A stretch of DNA of 18,200 bases from Akkermansiaceae bacterium (GCA_023301645.1 JALZUH010000232.1:1-18200), one strand, 5' to 3'; positions 6,881 to 14,411 are shown, counted from the first letter of the stretch. The notes: generated from the letters alone by a model not told the origin. Translations and numbers: made by a program.

Positions 6881-7969
6881 CTAGTCACACCTTGTCTTAA
6901 CCAGCTCACAGCTATGGGCTGAGAACCCCGCGCCAAATGCACACATCCAGACATGGTCGAGTGCGCCACTCTCTGGGTGATCTATAAATCGCTCCAGAGC
7001 TACCAGCACAGAGGGACTACTCAAATTACCGTAATCATTCATCACCCCACGAGCATAGCTCAATCCGCGCTCAGAAACATCAGGAGCCTCGGCCAGAACC
7101 AACTCTAACTGCTCGATAACATCCTTACCACCACCATGAGTAATATGCGCTTGTGGCACGCCTTTATCTTTCGCACGCCTTTCATAGAGCTTAGCCACGG
7201 CTTCACCTGCTAGTTTAGGCACGGATTTATGCAGCTGATTACGCAGCTTACCCGCCGCATTAGTAAATCGAATTTTCTCGCGCTGGTCTGGCATGTGGAG
7301 CGACTCGAAATCCCCCACACTCCACTCACCACCCTGACCTGACCAGACGGCCGCTGCCGCCCCATCACCAAAGAGGCATGTGCTAATAAGCACCCCGAAG
7401 TCATCTTCTACATAGAAGGCCGCCGAGCACACCTCCACCGCCACGGTGACTACAATACTCTCAGGACGACTGGCGACGACACCGCTGGCTGCACGAATCA
7501 ATGGCACCGCTGCCCCGCAGCCTAGGCCTGTCATATCCTGTAGGAAAACATCCTCGCGCAATCCTAATATCTCAGCCACATGGCTCGTCACTCCGGGGCA
7601 AAGATAGCCAGTGCACGAGCTCAAAAACACCGTATCCACCTGCTCCAAGCTTAAGCCAGCCTTACTCACCGCCTTCGACACAGCCGCCGCGGCTAGCTCA
7701 GGAGCATGCTTTTCATATGCCTCATTGAGAGCCTGAGCGTCACGCGTCCATGAGTCCGAAAGCTCGTCGAGACAGAAGTGGCGCTTAGCAATACCGCTTT
7801 TATTACCTGTATCATCAGTGGCATCCCCGCCACCAAGTATCTTCTCAAGTAGCGTTCGTGATCGCGGGTGGAGCTTTGGCCAGAAATCACCAGCACGCAT
7901 ACCATCAAGGCACTCACTCTGAGTGTATGATTGCTCTGGAAAGGCCGAGGAGACAGATAGTAAATTCAT
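6881..7969 (-). CDS. Type III polyketide synthase (chalcone synthase-like)
   Basis: A thiolase-fold condensing enzyme that extends an acyl-CoA starter with malonyl-CoA on a single active-site cysteine and then cyclises the chain. In 362 residues the full triad is present: C151 in DMTGLGCGAAVP, H278 in ITHGGGKD and N315 in YGNLSSPSVL, together with the GDGAAAAV strand (201-208) and the C-terminal GAGFSAHSCEL. The C-H-N triad and the PKS-type GCGAA separate it from KASIII. Bacterial homologues usually make alkylresorcinols, alkylpyrones or tetrahydroxynaphthalene; the starter cannot be read here. It is the last gene of a compact operon with a flavin oxidoreductase 41 nt (or slightly more) upstream and a methyltransferase before that. 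The start ATG is preceded by CTTATCAAATATT and has no Shine-Dalgarno. Confidence 0.93.
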   Translation of the reverse strand: MNLLSVSSAFPEQSYTQSECLDGMRAGDFWPKLHPRSRTLLEKILGGGDATDDTGNKSGIAKRHFCLDELSDSWTRDAQALNEAYEKHAPELAAAAVSKAVSKAGLSLEQVDTVFLSSCTGYLCPGVTSHVAEILGLREDVFLQDMTGLGCGAAVPLIRAASGVVASRPESIVVTVAVEVCSAAFYVEDDFGVLISTCLFGDGAAAAVWSGQGGEWSVGDFESLHMPDQREKIRFTNAAGKLRNQLHKSVPKLAGEAVAKLYERRAKDKGVPQAHITHGGGKDVIEQLELVLAEAPDVSERGLSYARGVMNDYGNLSSPSVLVALERFIDHPESGALDHVWMCAFGAGFSAHSCELVKTRCD

Positions 7970-8010
7970 AATATTTGATAAGGTAGGCTAGGTAGTAATG
8001 ATTGGCAAAC

Positions 8011-9084
8011 TCACGGTCTTCTGAGCTGGGAGAATAAGTATTCAAAGGGAAGCACACCTGTCTGAGCAGATAGCTTGAGTATACTTCGACTAAAACGGTT
8101 AAAAAACAATGGATGCATTCCTTTTGAGAGCATCATCCGTTTCTGAAAAAAAGCAGCACTCTCGTCATGGTAGCCACTCATGGCCTCCTCCCAGCTGAGT
8201 TCACCACCTGCATACCTCACTATCCAGCCCGCCGCCATCTGTGACGACTCAAGAGCCATGCTCATGCCATTTCCAGTAAAGGGTGGTATCAGCTGAAGTG
8301 CATCTCCAATACAGAAAGCCTTAGCACCAGCTTTACCAGTCCTCCCCCTACTCGCTAGAGAAGTATCCTGCTCACCGAGAGCAAACCCCGCTGTCGCAGA
8401 AAAGGAGCGTGCGTCTACAGACCAAGAGCTCAGCCTCTGAGCCAAGCTTACCATGCCATTAGCCTCTAAGTATTGGCAGATCAAATCCACACCACGCCCT
8501 TTAAGGGATTGGTCAATACGGAATAGCCCACAGCAATTAAGCCGTCCGTCCTCCACTCCACACACCCCCATATAGCCACGCTTACCGACATGCATCTCAA
8601 TACCCTGAACCTCTCCAGCTGGGATATCCACAGCATGGATTTTCAGCCCAATCCAGCGCCCCTTTTTAGGCGAATCCTTCCGCTTACCAGAGCCATAAAC
8701 CACGCCCTCTAGAGCTAACTCATCACTACAGAATCGCTTCCCAGTAGTCAGCACACCACCTAGCTGCTCAAACTTCCCTGCTAGATCCTCATCAAGCTTA
8801 TAGCGCGAAATCCCCCATGCCACTTGTGGTAAGCTATCCTGCATGACCACCGCATCGTCCATCCACCATGACATATCTCTATGATGCACTGAGTCCGTCA
8901 CGATATTATCCACCCCCATCTCAGAGAGTATCTCCTGACTCACTCCGCAGATAAACTCACCGCAAACCTTATGCTTCGGATAAAACCCAGCCTCAATAAT
9001 CTCAGTATCCACGCCTAACTTGCGCAGATAAACCCCTAGGGACAACCCAGCAAGACCGCCACCTACAATCTTAATGGGCTTCAT
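8011..9084 (-). CDS. FAD-dependent oxidoreductase, geranylgeranyl-reductase/hydroxylase type
   Basis: A flavoprotein probably tailoring the product of the neighbouring type III PKS by hydroxylation or reduction. The 357 residues begin directly with the dinucleotide-binding fold KIVGGGLAGLSLG and the ribose-binding acid E31. The segment FYPKHKVCGEF (34-44) is typical of the geranylgeranyl reductase/halogenase-like branch, and the second FAD motif is FCIGDALQLIPPFTGNGMS, with GD at 260-261. There is no transmembrane segment; the C-terminus is helical and basic. I place the start at ATG 9084 (2 nt after the methyltransferase stop); a TTG at 9090 in the same frame would give a 4-nt overlap. Either way translation is coupled. 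Streptomyces SrsC, a flavin hydroxylase beside a type III PKS, is a functional parallel, not a demonstrated orthologue. Confidence 0.87.
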   Translation of the reverse strand: MKPIKIVGGGLAGLSLGVYLRKLGVDTEIIEAGFYPKHKVCGEFICGVSQEILSEMGVDNIVTDSVHHRDMSWWMDDAVVMQDSLPQVAWGISRYKLDEDLAGKFEQLGGVLTTGKRFCSDELALEGVVYGSGKRKDSPKKGRWIGLKIHAVDIPAGEVQGIEMHVGKRGYMGVCGVEDGRLNCCGLFRIDQSLKGRGVDLICQYLEANGMVSLAQRLSSWSVDARSFSATAGFALGEQDTSLASRGRTGKAGAKAFCIGDALQLIPPFTGNGMSMALESSQMAAGWIVRYAGGELSWEEAMSGYHDESAAFFQKRMMLSKGMHPLFFNRFSRSILKLSAQTGVLPFEYLFSQLRRP

Positions 9085-9086
9085 AC

Positions 9087-9758
9087 TCAAGACACACTCT
9101 CACCCTCCACAGAATGGCTTTCACAGCGCTCACCTCTGAGTCGAATCCCACCAATGAGCCCGAGAGACTCCTGCCAATGGAAGCCCTCACCAAGTAACGC
9201 TGGTAAATCACCTCGGATAAAGCCAGCACGCACACTCACCATCATATCATGGCGAGTCACGTCATTGACCAACGGGAAAATACAACGCCCCATCATCAGT
9301 GACAGAGGCTTCCTATAGGGCTCAGCAAAGAGAATAGCAGCGACATCCTGCATCTTCTCAGCAAGTTCTCTGATCTGCTCATCCTGTAGATGGTGGATGA
9401 ATAAATTAGCCACTACGATACTTCCCTCCTCATAGCCATCGTAGGCGAGAACATCAGCCTCATCCCAGCGAACCTGTGGATCGAAGCCCTCAGGCGCAGC
9501 CACCAGATCGACAGCGACGACATCAAGATGTGGATATTCCGTCTTTATAAGCTGAGTTAGAAATCCCTCACCAGCACCTAGCTCGATGACTCTATTAATC
9601 GCAGGGTTCTTCGCCACCAGCTCACCAACCTGCCTTAAAATCCACGACTCCCCCTGCATGAACTTATTAGCCAGTCTCAAATCACGCCTACTCCGCACCG
9701 CACGCGGATCACTAGGGTCTAACTCATCGAGTATTTCGGGTAAAACTTCACGTATCAC
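9087..9758 (-). CDS. Class I SAM-dependent methyltransferase of the PKS operon
   Basis: A soluble 223-residue methyltransferase and first gene of the PKS operon. The SAM-binding motif I is VIELGAGEGF (57-66), the acidic end of strand 2 is VVAVDL, and the post-motif region VVANLFIHHLQDEQI resembles UbiE/quinone-type methyltransferases. The later segment TRHDMMVSVRAGF is one I associate from memory with methyltransferases found next to type III PKS genes in other phyla. It probably methylates the ring carbon or a hydroxyl of the polyketide; the target cannot be told. The start is GTG at 9758, with no Shine-Dalgarno and no better ATG nearby. It overlaps or abuts the oxidoreductase gene. It is a different family from the ICMT-like methyltransferase SrsB of Streptomyces. 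Confidence 0.87.
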   Translation of the reverse strand: MIREVLPEILDELDPSDPRAVRSRRDLRLANKFMQGESWILRQVGELVAKNPAINRVIELGAGEGFLTQLIKTEYPHLDVVAVDLVAAPEGFDPQVRWDEADVLAYDGYEEGSIVVANLFIHHLQDEQIRELAEKMQDVAAILFAEPYRKPLSLMMGRCIFPLVNDVTRHDMMVSVRAGFIRGDLPALLGEGFHWQESLGLIGGIRLRGERCESHSVEGESVS

Positions 9759-9800
9759 AGTTTCTAAGAGTCGCCTATATGCTCAATTTCTCAACTGCTA

Positions 9801-9814
9801 AATGTGACAACATT
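9801..9814. repeat. Inverted repeat upstream of the PKS operon
   Basis: AATGT and ACATT surround GACA (TGTGACA core), about 42 nt upstream of the methyltransferase GTG. It is a possible operator for the leftward operon, but the arms are only 5 bp. Confidence 0.25.
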
Positions 9815-9838
9815 ACCACCCACAATCACAACTACAGA

Positions 9839-9883
9839 CTGTATTTTTTACAGCTAGTCATCCCTAATCATGTAAAAATTACA
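9839..9883. promoter_or_regulatory. Paired A/T-centred palindromes, candidate activator sites
   Basis: Two related palindromes lie in the divergent region: CTGTA-TTTTT-TACAG at 9839-9853 and TGTAA-AAA-TTACA at 9871-9883. They are separated by 17 nt, so the centres are 31 nt (three helical turns) apart. The outer halves also mirror each other (GACTGTA at 9837-9843, TACAGTC at 9880-9886). Their centres lie roughly 110-140 nt upstream of the start predicted from the sigma-54 promoter at 9963-9979, the usual range for enhancer-binding protein sites. The repeats are seen; the role is inferred. Confidence 0.5.
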
Positions 9884-9962
9884 GTCATATCACTATAGGC
9901 AATAATCACCTAAAAACAAATAATCTATATAAACAAAGGGACAGAGAGCCTTCACCTGAGAC

Positions 9963-9979
9963 TGGCACAGCTCATGCAT
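9963..9979 (+). promoter_or_regulatory. Sigma-54 (-24/-12) promoter
   Basis: CTGGCACAGCTCATGCA matches the RpoN consensus YTGGCACGrNNNTTGCW at every fixed position but two (A for G after GGCAC, A for the first T of TTGC). GG and GC have the exact 10-nt spacing. The predicted start is about 9988, only some 5 nt before the ATG at 9993, so the mRNA would be nearly leaderless. Confidence 0.6.
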
Positions 9980-9992
9980 GATAGAAGTTACC

Positions 9993-12434
9993 ATGAAAAC
10001 AAACACTCATAACTTCAGCAAACATCACAGCCTCAGGGTCGGTGCCAGCTTGATAATAACCACAGCACTATCGGCGGTTCACCTTCAGGCAGAGCCCGTC
10101 CCCTTCGAACGCCAGCCTAACTTCTTCCAAGTCGTATCAGGCCAGCTCAACTCCCTCGACCCCAGAGATGGAGTCTATACCAAAATCGGCGCTAAGCTCG
10201 AAAGCTACAATGCAGCTGGCTATAACATCATTGACGACATGGTCTACGCATGGGGGCGATACGCACCCTATAAGGATCAGCTCATTCGCATCCACGGTGA
10301 CGGCAGCTACCAAGCACTCGGCACCCCGACCACCACAGGAATCTTAGCTCCCAGTTACGGCCTCTATGCTGGCGACATGGACTACGAGGGACACCTATGG
10401 ATTCGCGGAGACCGCTTTCACAGCCCTAACCTGATGAAAATCAATGTCGAAACATCCACCTATGACATGGTCACCTTCAGCGGGGTCAATCCCGGTGCAG
10501 TAGCCGACATCGTCTACCAAGAATTCGAAGGCAATCGATACTTCTTTGGAGCACGTGATCAGGACCTCTACATCTGGGATCTCCAGACCATGTCCGTATC
10601 CAAAGTCCCAGTAAAGAACCTACCCCAAGGACGAGTCGCATACGGAGCTGCCTATACTGACCTCGATGCTAACTTTTATGTAAGTAGTAATGCAGGTGGT
10701 GTTTATCAGATTCTCAACCACCGCAGCAGTGAGCCACGCGCTGTCTTCCTCCTAGATAGCGTCGTCACGGGAAACAACGACGGCTTTAGCTGCCCCATTA
10801 CCGAGAGCCCGCTCATGATCCCTGCTAACCAACCACCCATCATTAGCATGGAAGACAACGCCATCGAGATATCTGGCGAGCGAAAAGCAATCATTGGCCT
10901 CGCTATCCAAGACGAAGGACTACCACTAGAACAGGACGGACTTAGCATCAGCTGGACGCACCAATCTGGCCCTGGAGACATCAAGTTCTACCACCCTGAG
11001 CGTGCCAGCACCGAGATGAGCTTCCCTAAAAACGGCCAGTATGTAGCTCGCTGCGAAGCAACCGACGGTGAGTTAGTCACCAGTGAAACCTTCCTCATCA
11101 CGGTCATCGAAGATCAAGTAACGGCCGTAGACACCTACTCTAAAGCTGACGCTGACTACAAATACTCAAGACGTATGTGGGCTGATGTTAAAGAACAACT
11201 CCACTGCCGAACCAATGGCACCTTCCTAGAGCTAGAAAAGCGCGGCTTCAATGAAAGCGACTTCATCATCAGTCACGACTCAGAAGTCATCATCACCGCT
11301 ATCTACGACGGCGGCACCTACCGCAACTCACTATTCTGGTATGATGCTAATGACAGCAGCATGAAAACTCAAATTTGGCACAGCTACATGCTCGGACCAA
11401 ACACCCCACTCAAGCAAGGGTCACGCGCTAGTCTCGGAGTCCTCCCCGCAGGTAGCCAGCTACGCTTCGGCCTAGTCGTCGACGGCGCTAGAGGAGGCAC
11501 CACCTTGATCTACCAAGACGCCACCCTTAATCCCAATGGACTTGAGCAGTGCGCAGGACGGTTATTTGGAGAAAACAGCAGCGACAAGCTTATCCTCGCA
11601 TTTGAAGACCAAATCTACGGTGACGAAGACTTCAATGACGTCATCTTCCAGATAGAAATCATCCCCCGCTTCCGAGGCAGCACACAGTATGACGAAGTCA
11701 TCGTTGGGCAAGACGGACTCCACAGTGACCGAGGCAGACGCGGTGTCGAGCGCCACCTCAGCAACCTCGACCTCGATCAGCCAGCTTACGAGCTCACCGA
11801 TCAGCTATTCCTCATGCCAGAGAATGAGATCACCATCGAATTCCTTGAAGACAGGAGCTCCATGAAGTTTGACCTCTGCGTCTTCGACTACGAACAAGTC
11901 AAGCACCTCGACCCAAGCTCACTAGAATTTCGCAAAAGAGCAGCAACTATCGCTATATCGATCATCAATGACCGCCCCGCTAACCCCGGAAGCACACTCA
12001 GCTTCGATCCTAAAAGATACGGACTCGATGGAAAAACCGTCGGACTCATGTTCGTCCCTAATAACAACCGTGAGACCTTCCTGAGAAACCCATCACGCTA
12101 TACAGCTAAAGGCGTGGGTAACCGCACTAAGCGTCAGCCACTCTTTAGCCTCGTCAATGCCAACCCCGGCAACATGGATCAAATCCTCACATTCCAGAAT
12201 GAAGACCTCACTGTCATCTGCCTAGAAGACCACAGCCGCTACGAAAGAGAGCTCAATCCAGAACTAGGAGACCTCAGTAACCACAGCTTCGATGATGCCA
12301 TCTTCATCATCCGAGGAGCAATGCCAGGGGTGAACATCTTCGACAACCTCTACGGCCTCCCCACTACTGATCCCACCCTCCTCTTCACAGGAGAAGACGG
12401 AGTAACCCAGCGAGACGGCATTATCTGCTACTAA
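9993..12434 (+). CDS. Large secreted protein with Ig-like and two DUF4114-like domains
   Basis: An exported protein of 813 residues with no assigned function. A Sec signal peptide (basic n-region, hydrophobic GASLIITTALSAV, cleavage after LQA at about residue 33) is followed by about 240 residues with repeated aromatic-Gly-Asp strands (YGLYAGDMDYEGHLWIRGD) suggesting a beta-propeller. A PKD/cadherin-like domain spans about 279-372 (QPPIISMEDN to FLITV). The first DUF4114 domain (about 420-560) ends in the diagnostic FEDQIYGDEDFNDVIFQIE. A second, weaker copy (about 610-780) ends in LSNHSFDDAIFIIRG. There is no PEP-CTERM, LPXTG or helix anchor at the C-terminus. I chose ATG 9993 rather than the in-frame ATG at 9978, which overlaps the -12 element of the sigma-54 promoter and precedes its predicted start site. 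Acidic Asp-rich loops suggest calcium binding. A strong terminator follows. Confidence 0.85.
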   Translation: MKTNTHNFSKHHSLRVGASLIITTALSAVHLQAEPVPFERQPNFFQVVSGQLNSLDPRDGVYTKIGAKLESYNAAGYNIIDDMVYAWGRYAPYKDQLIRIHGDGSYQALGTPTTTGILAPSYGLYAGDMDYEGHLWIRGDRFHSPNLMKINVETSTYDMVTFSGVNPGAVADIVYQEFEGNRYFFGARDQDLYIWDLQTMSVSKVPVKNLPQGRVAYGAAYTDLDANFYVSSNAGGVYQILNHRSSEPRAVFLLDSVVTGNNDGFSCPITESPLMIPANQPPIISMEDNAIEISGERKAIIGLAIQDEGLPLEQDGLSISWTHQSGPGDIKFYHPERASTEMSFPKNGQYVARCEATDGELVTSETFLITVIEDQVTAVDTYSKADADYKYSRRMWADVKEQLHCRTNGTFLELEKRGFNESDFIISHDSEVIITAIYDGGTYRNSLFWYDANDSSMKTQIWHSYMLGPNTPLKQGSRASLGVLPAGSQLRFGLVVDGARGGTTLIYQDATLNPNGLEQCAGRLFGENSSDKLILAFEDQIYGDEDFNDVIFQIEIIPRFRGSTQYDEVIVGQDGLHSDRGRRGVERHLSNLDLDQPAYELTDQLFLMPENEITIEFLEDRSSMKFDLCVFDYEQVKHLDPSSLEFRKRAATIAISIINDRPANPGSTLSFDPKRYGLDGKTVGLMFVPNNNRETFLRNPSRYTAKGVGNRTKRQPLFSLVNANPGNMDQILTFQNEDLTVICLEDHSRYERELNPELGDLSNHSFDDAIFIIRGAMPGVNIFDNLYGLPTTDPTLLFTGEDGVTQRDGIICY

Positions 12435-12487
12435 GTGAGTGAAATCACCAGCCAGCACTAGACACCTCCCCCTAAGCTGCCCCCCAG

Positions 12488-12529
12488 ACTCCTGTTGAGA
12501 TCCCCCCGAGATCTTAGCAGGAGTTTTTT
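12488..12529 (+). terminator. Rho-independent terminator after the DUF4114 gene
   Basis: A 15-bp stem (ACTCCTGTTGAGATC pairing with GATCTTAGCAGGAGT, two G-U pairs) closed by a short C-rich loop and followed by six T residues. It lies about 55 nt after the stop at 12434. Confidence 0.92.
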
Positions 12530-12543
12530 ATAATGCCTTAGAT

Positions 12544-12559
12544 CCTTGCAAGGTGCAAG
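12544..12559. repeat. Small palindrome between two terminators
   Basis: CCTTGCAAGG is a perfect 10-bp palindrome (12544-12553) and CTTGCA-AGG-TGCAAG forms an overlapping hairpin. It lies in the non-coding stretch 12435-12950 between the convergent DUF4114 gene and tRNA-Val; I see no gene in that part. Confidence 0.35.
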
Positions 12560-12611
12560 TTAGTAGATCAACGCGCCCAAATCGCAACGGTGACCGCAGA
12601 ATAAACGGCAC

Positions 12612-12643
12612 AAAAAAAGCCTCGCAAAACACTGCGAAGCTTT
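12612..12643 (-). terminator. Rho-independent terminator of tRNA-Val
   Basis: On the minus strand GCTTCGCA pairs with TGCGAGGC (one G-U) around a GTGTTT-type loop and is followed by seven T residues. It begins about 20 nt downstream of the tRNA 3' end. Confidence 0.88.
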
Positions 12644-12663
12644 ATGTCTAAATGGATCAAACA

Positions 12664-12738
12664 TGGTGCGCAATACAAGATTTGAACTTGTGACCTCTGC
12701 CATGTCAAGGCATTGCTCTACCACTGAGCTAATCGCGC
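12664..12738 (-). tRNA. tRNA-Val, anticodon GAC
   Basis: Read on the minus strand, the 75-nt gene folds as a full cloverleaf. The acceptor stem GCGCGAT pairs with ATTGCGC (one G-U), the D arm is GCTC-AGTGGTA-GAGC, and the anticodon arm has loop TTGACAT (anticodon GAC, reading GUC/GUU valine codons). The T arm is ACAAG-TTCAAAT-CTTGT and the 3' CCA is encoded. The outermost anticodon-stem pair is A-G, a mild irregularity. It sits alone between two protein genes, with its own terminator. Confidence 0.95.
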
Positions 12739-12764
12739 GTTATGTATGATGCCGAAGCGGGCGC

Positions 12765-12793
12765 AACCTAGGCAGACCGACGGCCGCGTGCAA
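12765..12793 (-). promoter_or_regulatory. Candidate promoter of tRNA-Val
   Basis: On the minus strand TTGCAC (12788-12793) and TAGGTT (12765-12770) are separated by 17 nt. This places transcription about 20 nt upstream of the mature tRNA 5' end. Both hexamers are only partial matches, but spacing and position fit a stable-RNA promoter. Confidence 0.35.
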
Positions 12794-12857
12794 GTATTTT
12801 TTTGTATAAGTGACTATAAAAATGAAACCATCCATCTTCACCCTCCCTGTCATCCCC

Positions 12858-12874
12858 ACCATCAAGGTGATGGT
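12858..12874 (+). repeat. Perfect 7-bp inverted repeat in the LCAT-like gene leader
   Basis: ACCATCA-AGG-TGATGGT, about 77 nt upstream of the start at 12951. It may be an operator or a leader hairpin. Confidence 0.4.
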
Positions 12875-12900
12875 CACACCTTTACCTTTACATCACCAGA

Positions 12901-12918
12901 TAGATTGTTTTAAATCTA
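12901..12918 (+). repeat. Second inverted repeat in the LCAT-like gene leader
   Basis: TAGATT-GTTTTA-AATCTA, a perfect 6-bp inverted repeat about 33 nt before the start codon at 12951. With the 12858-12874 repeat it gives this leader two palindromes; the function is unknown. Confidence 0.35.
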
Positions 12919-12950
12919 CATGTTTTCCTTAATCACATTCTCATCAAGCC

Positions 12951-14411
12951 ATGATCAAACATCTAGCCAAATTCAGCGACCTCAAAGCGACCACCGCACT
13001 CACCGTCTCGAGCCTCATATCATGCACCCTACTGTCCTGCTCCACCAATACCGGCATGCAGCACGTGAAGGAGCTCTATGAGCCCGCCGCCCAAGAGCAG
13101 GCACCAGAGCGCAACCCCGTCATTCTTATCCCCGGTATTCTAGGCTCTAAACTTCGCGATGCAGACAGCCAAGCGACCGTCTGGGGTGCATTCTCCCCGG
13201 GTGCTATCGTCCCTAACAAAGCTAGCTCAAAAAGACTCATCGGTCTTCCCTTCCTACTTGGAACTCAGCTCTCAGACATCAAGGATCACGTAGTCCCTTC
13301 TGGGGCCCTTGACCGCTTTAAGATCACACTACTGCCAGGACTCACCATCTCCCCCGCTGCCTACTCACGGATCTTGAAGGTCATCGGAGCTGGAGGCTAC
13401 GCCGATGAAACACTCGGACAATCCGGAGCCATGAACTACGGCCACGAACACTACTCGTGCTTTCAGTTTGCCTACGACTGGAGAAGATCATCAGCCGATA
13501 ATGCCGCTGAGCTCGATAAGTTCATCCTCGCAAAGCGTGATCACGTCATCGCCCAGCGCAAAAAACAATTTCCCAATAAGACGTTCAAACCCGTTAAGTT
13601 CGACATCGTAGCGCACTCCATGGGAGGACTCCTCACTCGTTACTACCTCAGATACGGCTCCCAAAAACTCCCTAAAACAGGAACGCCTGCACTTAACTGG
13701 GCAGGAGCTAAGCATGTAGAAAAAGTCGCCATCATAAGCACCCCGCACTTCGGCTCCCCACTCGCTATTACCAATCTCACAGACGGCCTAAAGCCTACCC
13801 CATTTGTGCCACTCTATGACCCAGTGCTCCTAGGCACCATGCCATCTGGCTATGAGCTACTTCCACGCCAGCGCCACGGACTACTCATTGACCCCGATAC
13901 CCAAGCCAAACTCGACCCACTCGACCCTGAGCTCTGGATCAAAAATCAGTGGGGACTGGCGAATCCAAAGCACGAAAAAACACTCGCCCAGCTTCTACCT
14001 GATATCGAAGACGCTCAAGAGCGTCGCCGCATTGCCCATGACCACCTTGTTAAAAGTCTCAACAGCGCTCGTCAGTTCCACCTAGCGCTCGACCGCAAGG
14101 CTACTAATGTGCCTTCTCATCTCAAAATGGTCACATGGATCGGTGACATCGGAGGCACTCCTCTCATCCTCGAAGCCCACCCCGAGACGCCAATATTTGC
14201 CAAAGAAGGCCACGGTGACGAAACCGTTCCAAGATTCAGCGCCGCTGGTGATGATCGAGGCCCTCTGCCCAACACAGGTATCTACACCTCCCCTATCCCA
14301 TGGCAGGACATCAACTACGTCCCCAAGGATCACTTAGGGATTACCAAGGACGTCAACTTTGCTGACAATCTCCTCGCCTTCCTACTCGATCAAGGAGGAA
14401 GCGCCCAATAG
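12951..14411 (+). CDS. LCAT-like alpha/beta-hydrolase lipoprotein
   Basis: A predicted exported acylhydrolase or acyltransferase of the lecithin:cholesterol acyltransferase (PF02450-like) family. After a basic N-terminus and a hydrophobic stretch (TTALTVSSLISCTLLSC) a lipobox-like LLSC puts the lipid-modified cysteine at residue 30. The family entry motif is NPVILIPGILGSKL (55-68); the lid-proximal AYDWRRS (174-180) is also typical. The catalytic triad can be read: nucleophile S223 in VAHSMGGLLTRYY, D423 in GHGDETVP and H461 in KDHLG. At 486 residues it is of normal length. Bacterial members act on phospholipids or lipid-like esters, and the substrate here is unknown. The leader has two palindromes and no Shine-Dalgarno. 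The next gene starts 189 nt downstream, after a hairpin. Confidence 0.88.
   Translation: MIKHLAKFSDLKATTALTVSSLISCTLLSCSTNTGMQHVKELYEPAAQEQAPERNPVILIPGILGSKLRDADSQATVWGAFSPGAIVPNKASSKRLIGLPFLLGTQLSDIKDHVVPSGALDRFKITLLPGLTISPAAYSRILKVIGAGGYADETLGQSGAMNYGHEHYSCFQFAYDWRRSSADNAAELDKFILAKRDHVIAQRKKQFPNKTFKPVKFDIVAHSMGGLLTRYYLRYGSQKLPKTGTPALNWAGAKHVEKVAIISTPHFGSPLAITNLTDGLKPTPFVPLYDPVLLGTMPSGYELLPRQRHGLLIDPDTQAKLDPLDPELWIKNQWGLANPKHEKTLAQLLPDIEDAQERRRIAHDHLVKSLNSARQFHLALDRKATNVPSHLKMVTWIGDIGGTPLILEAHPETPIFAKEGHGDETVPRFSAAGDDRGPLPNTGIYTSPIPWQDINYVPKDHLGITKDVNFADNLLAFLLDQGGSAQ

Noticed and set aside
9084..9090. TTG start at 9090 for the flavoprotein giving a 4-nt overlap
   Set aside because: ATG 9084 leads straight into the FAD-binding strand; the TTG remains possible but would add only two residues.
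9978..9992. Start of the DUF4114 protein at the upstream ATG (9978)
   Set aside because: That ATG overlaps the -12 element of the predicted sigma-54 promoter and adds acidic MIEVT before a normal signal peptide; ATG 9993 fits better.
10706..10984. Antisense open frame inside the DUF4114 gene
   Set aside because: It lies fully opposite a well-supported coding frame, and its product has no domain or signal; it is a composition shadow.
12435..12950. Possible small ORF or mobile remnant in the 516-nt gap
   Set aside because: The gap is explained by two terminators, a tRNA gene with promoter and a leader with palindromes; no att-like duplication of the tRNA 3' end or integrase was seen.
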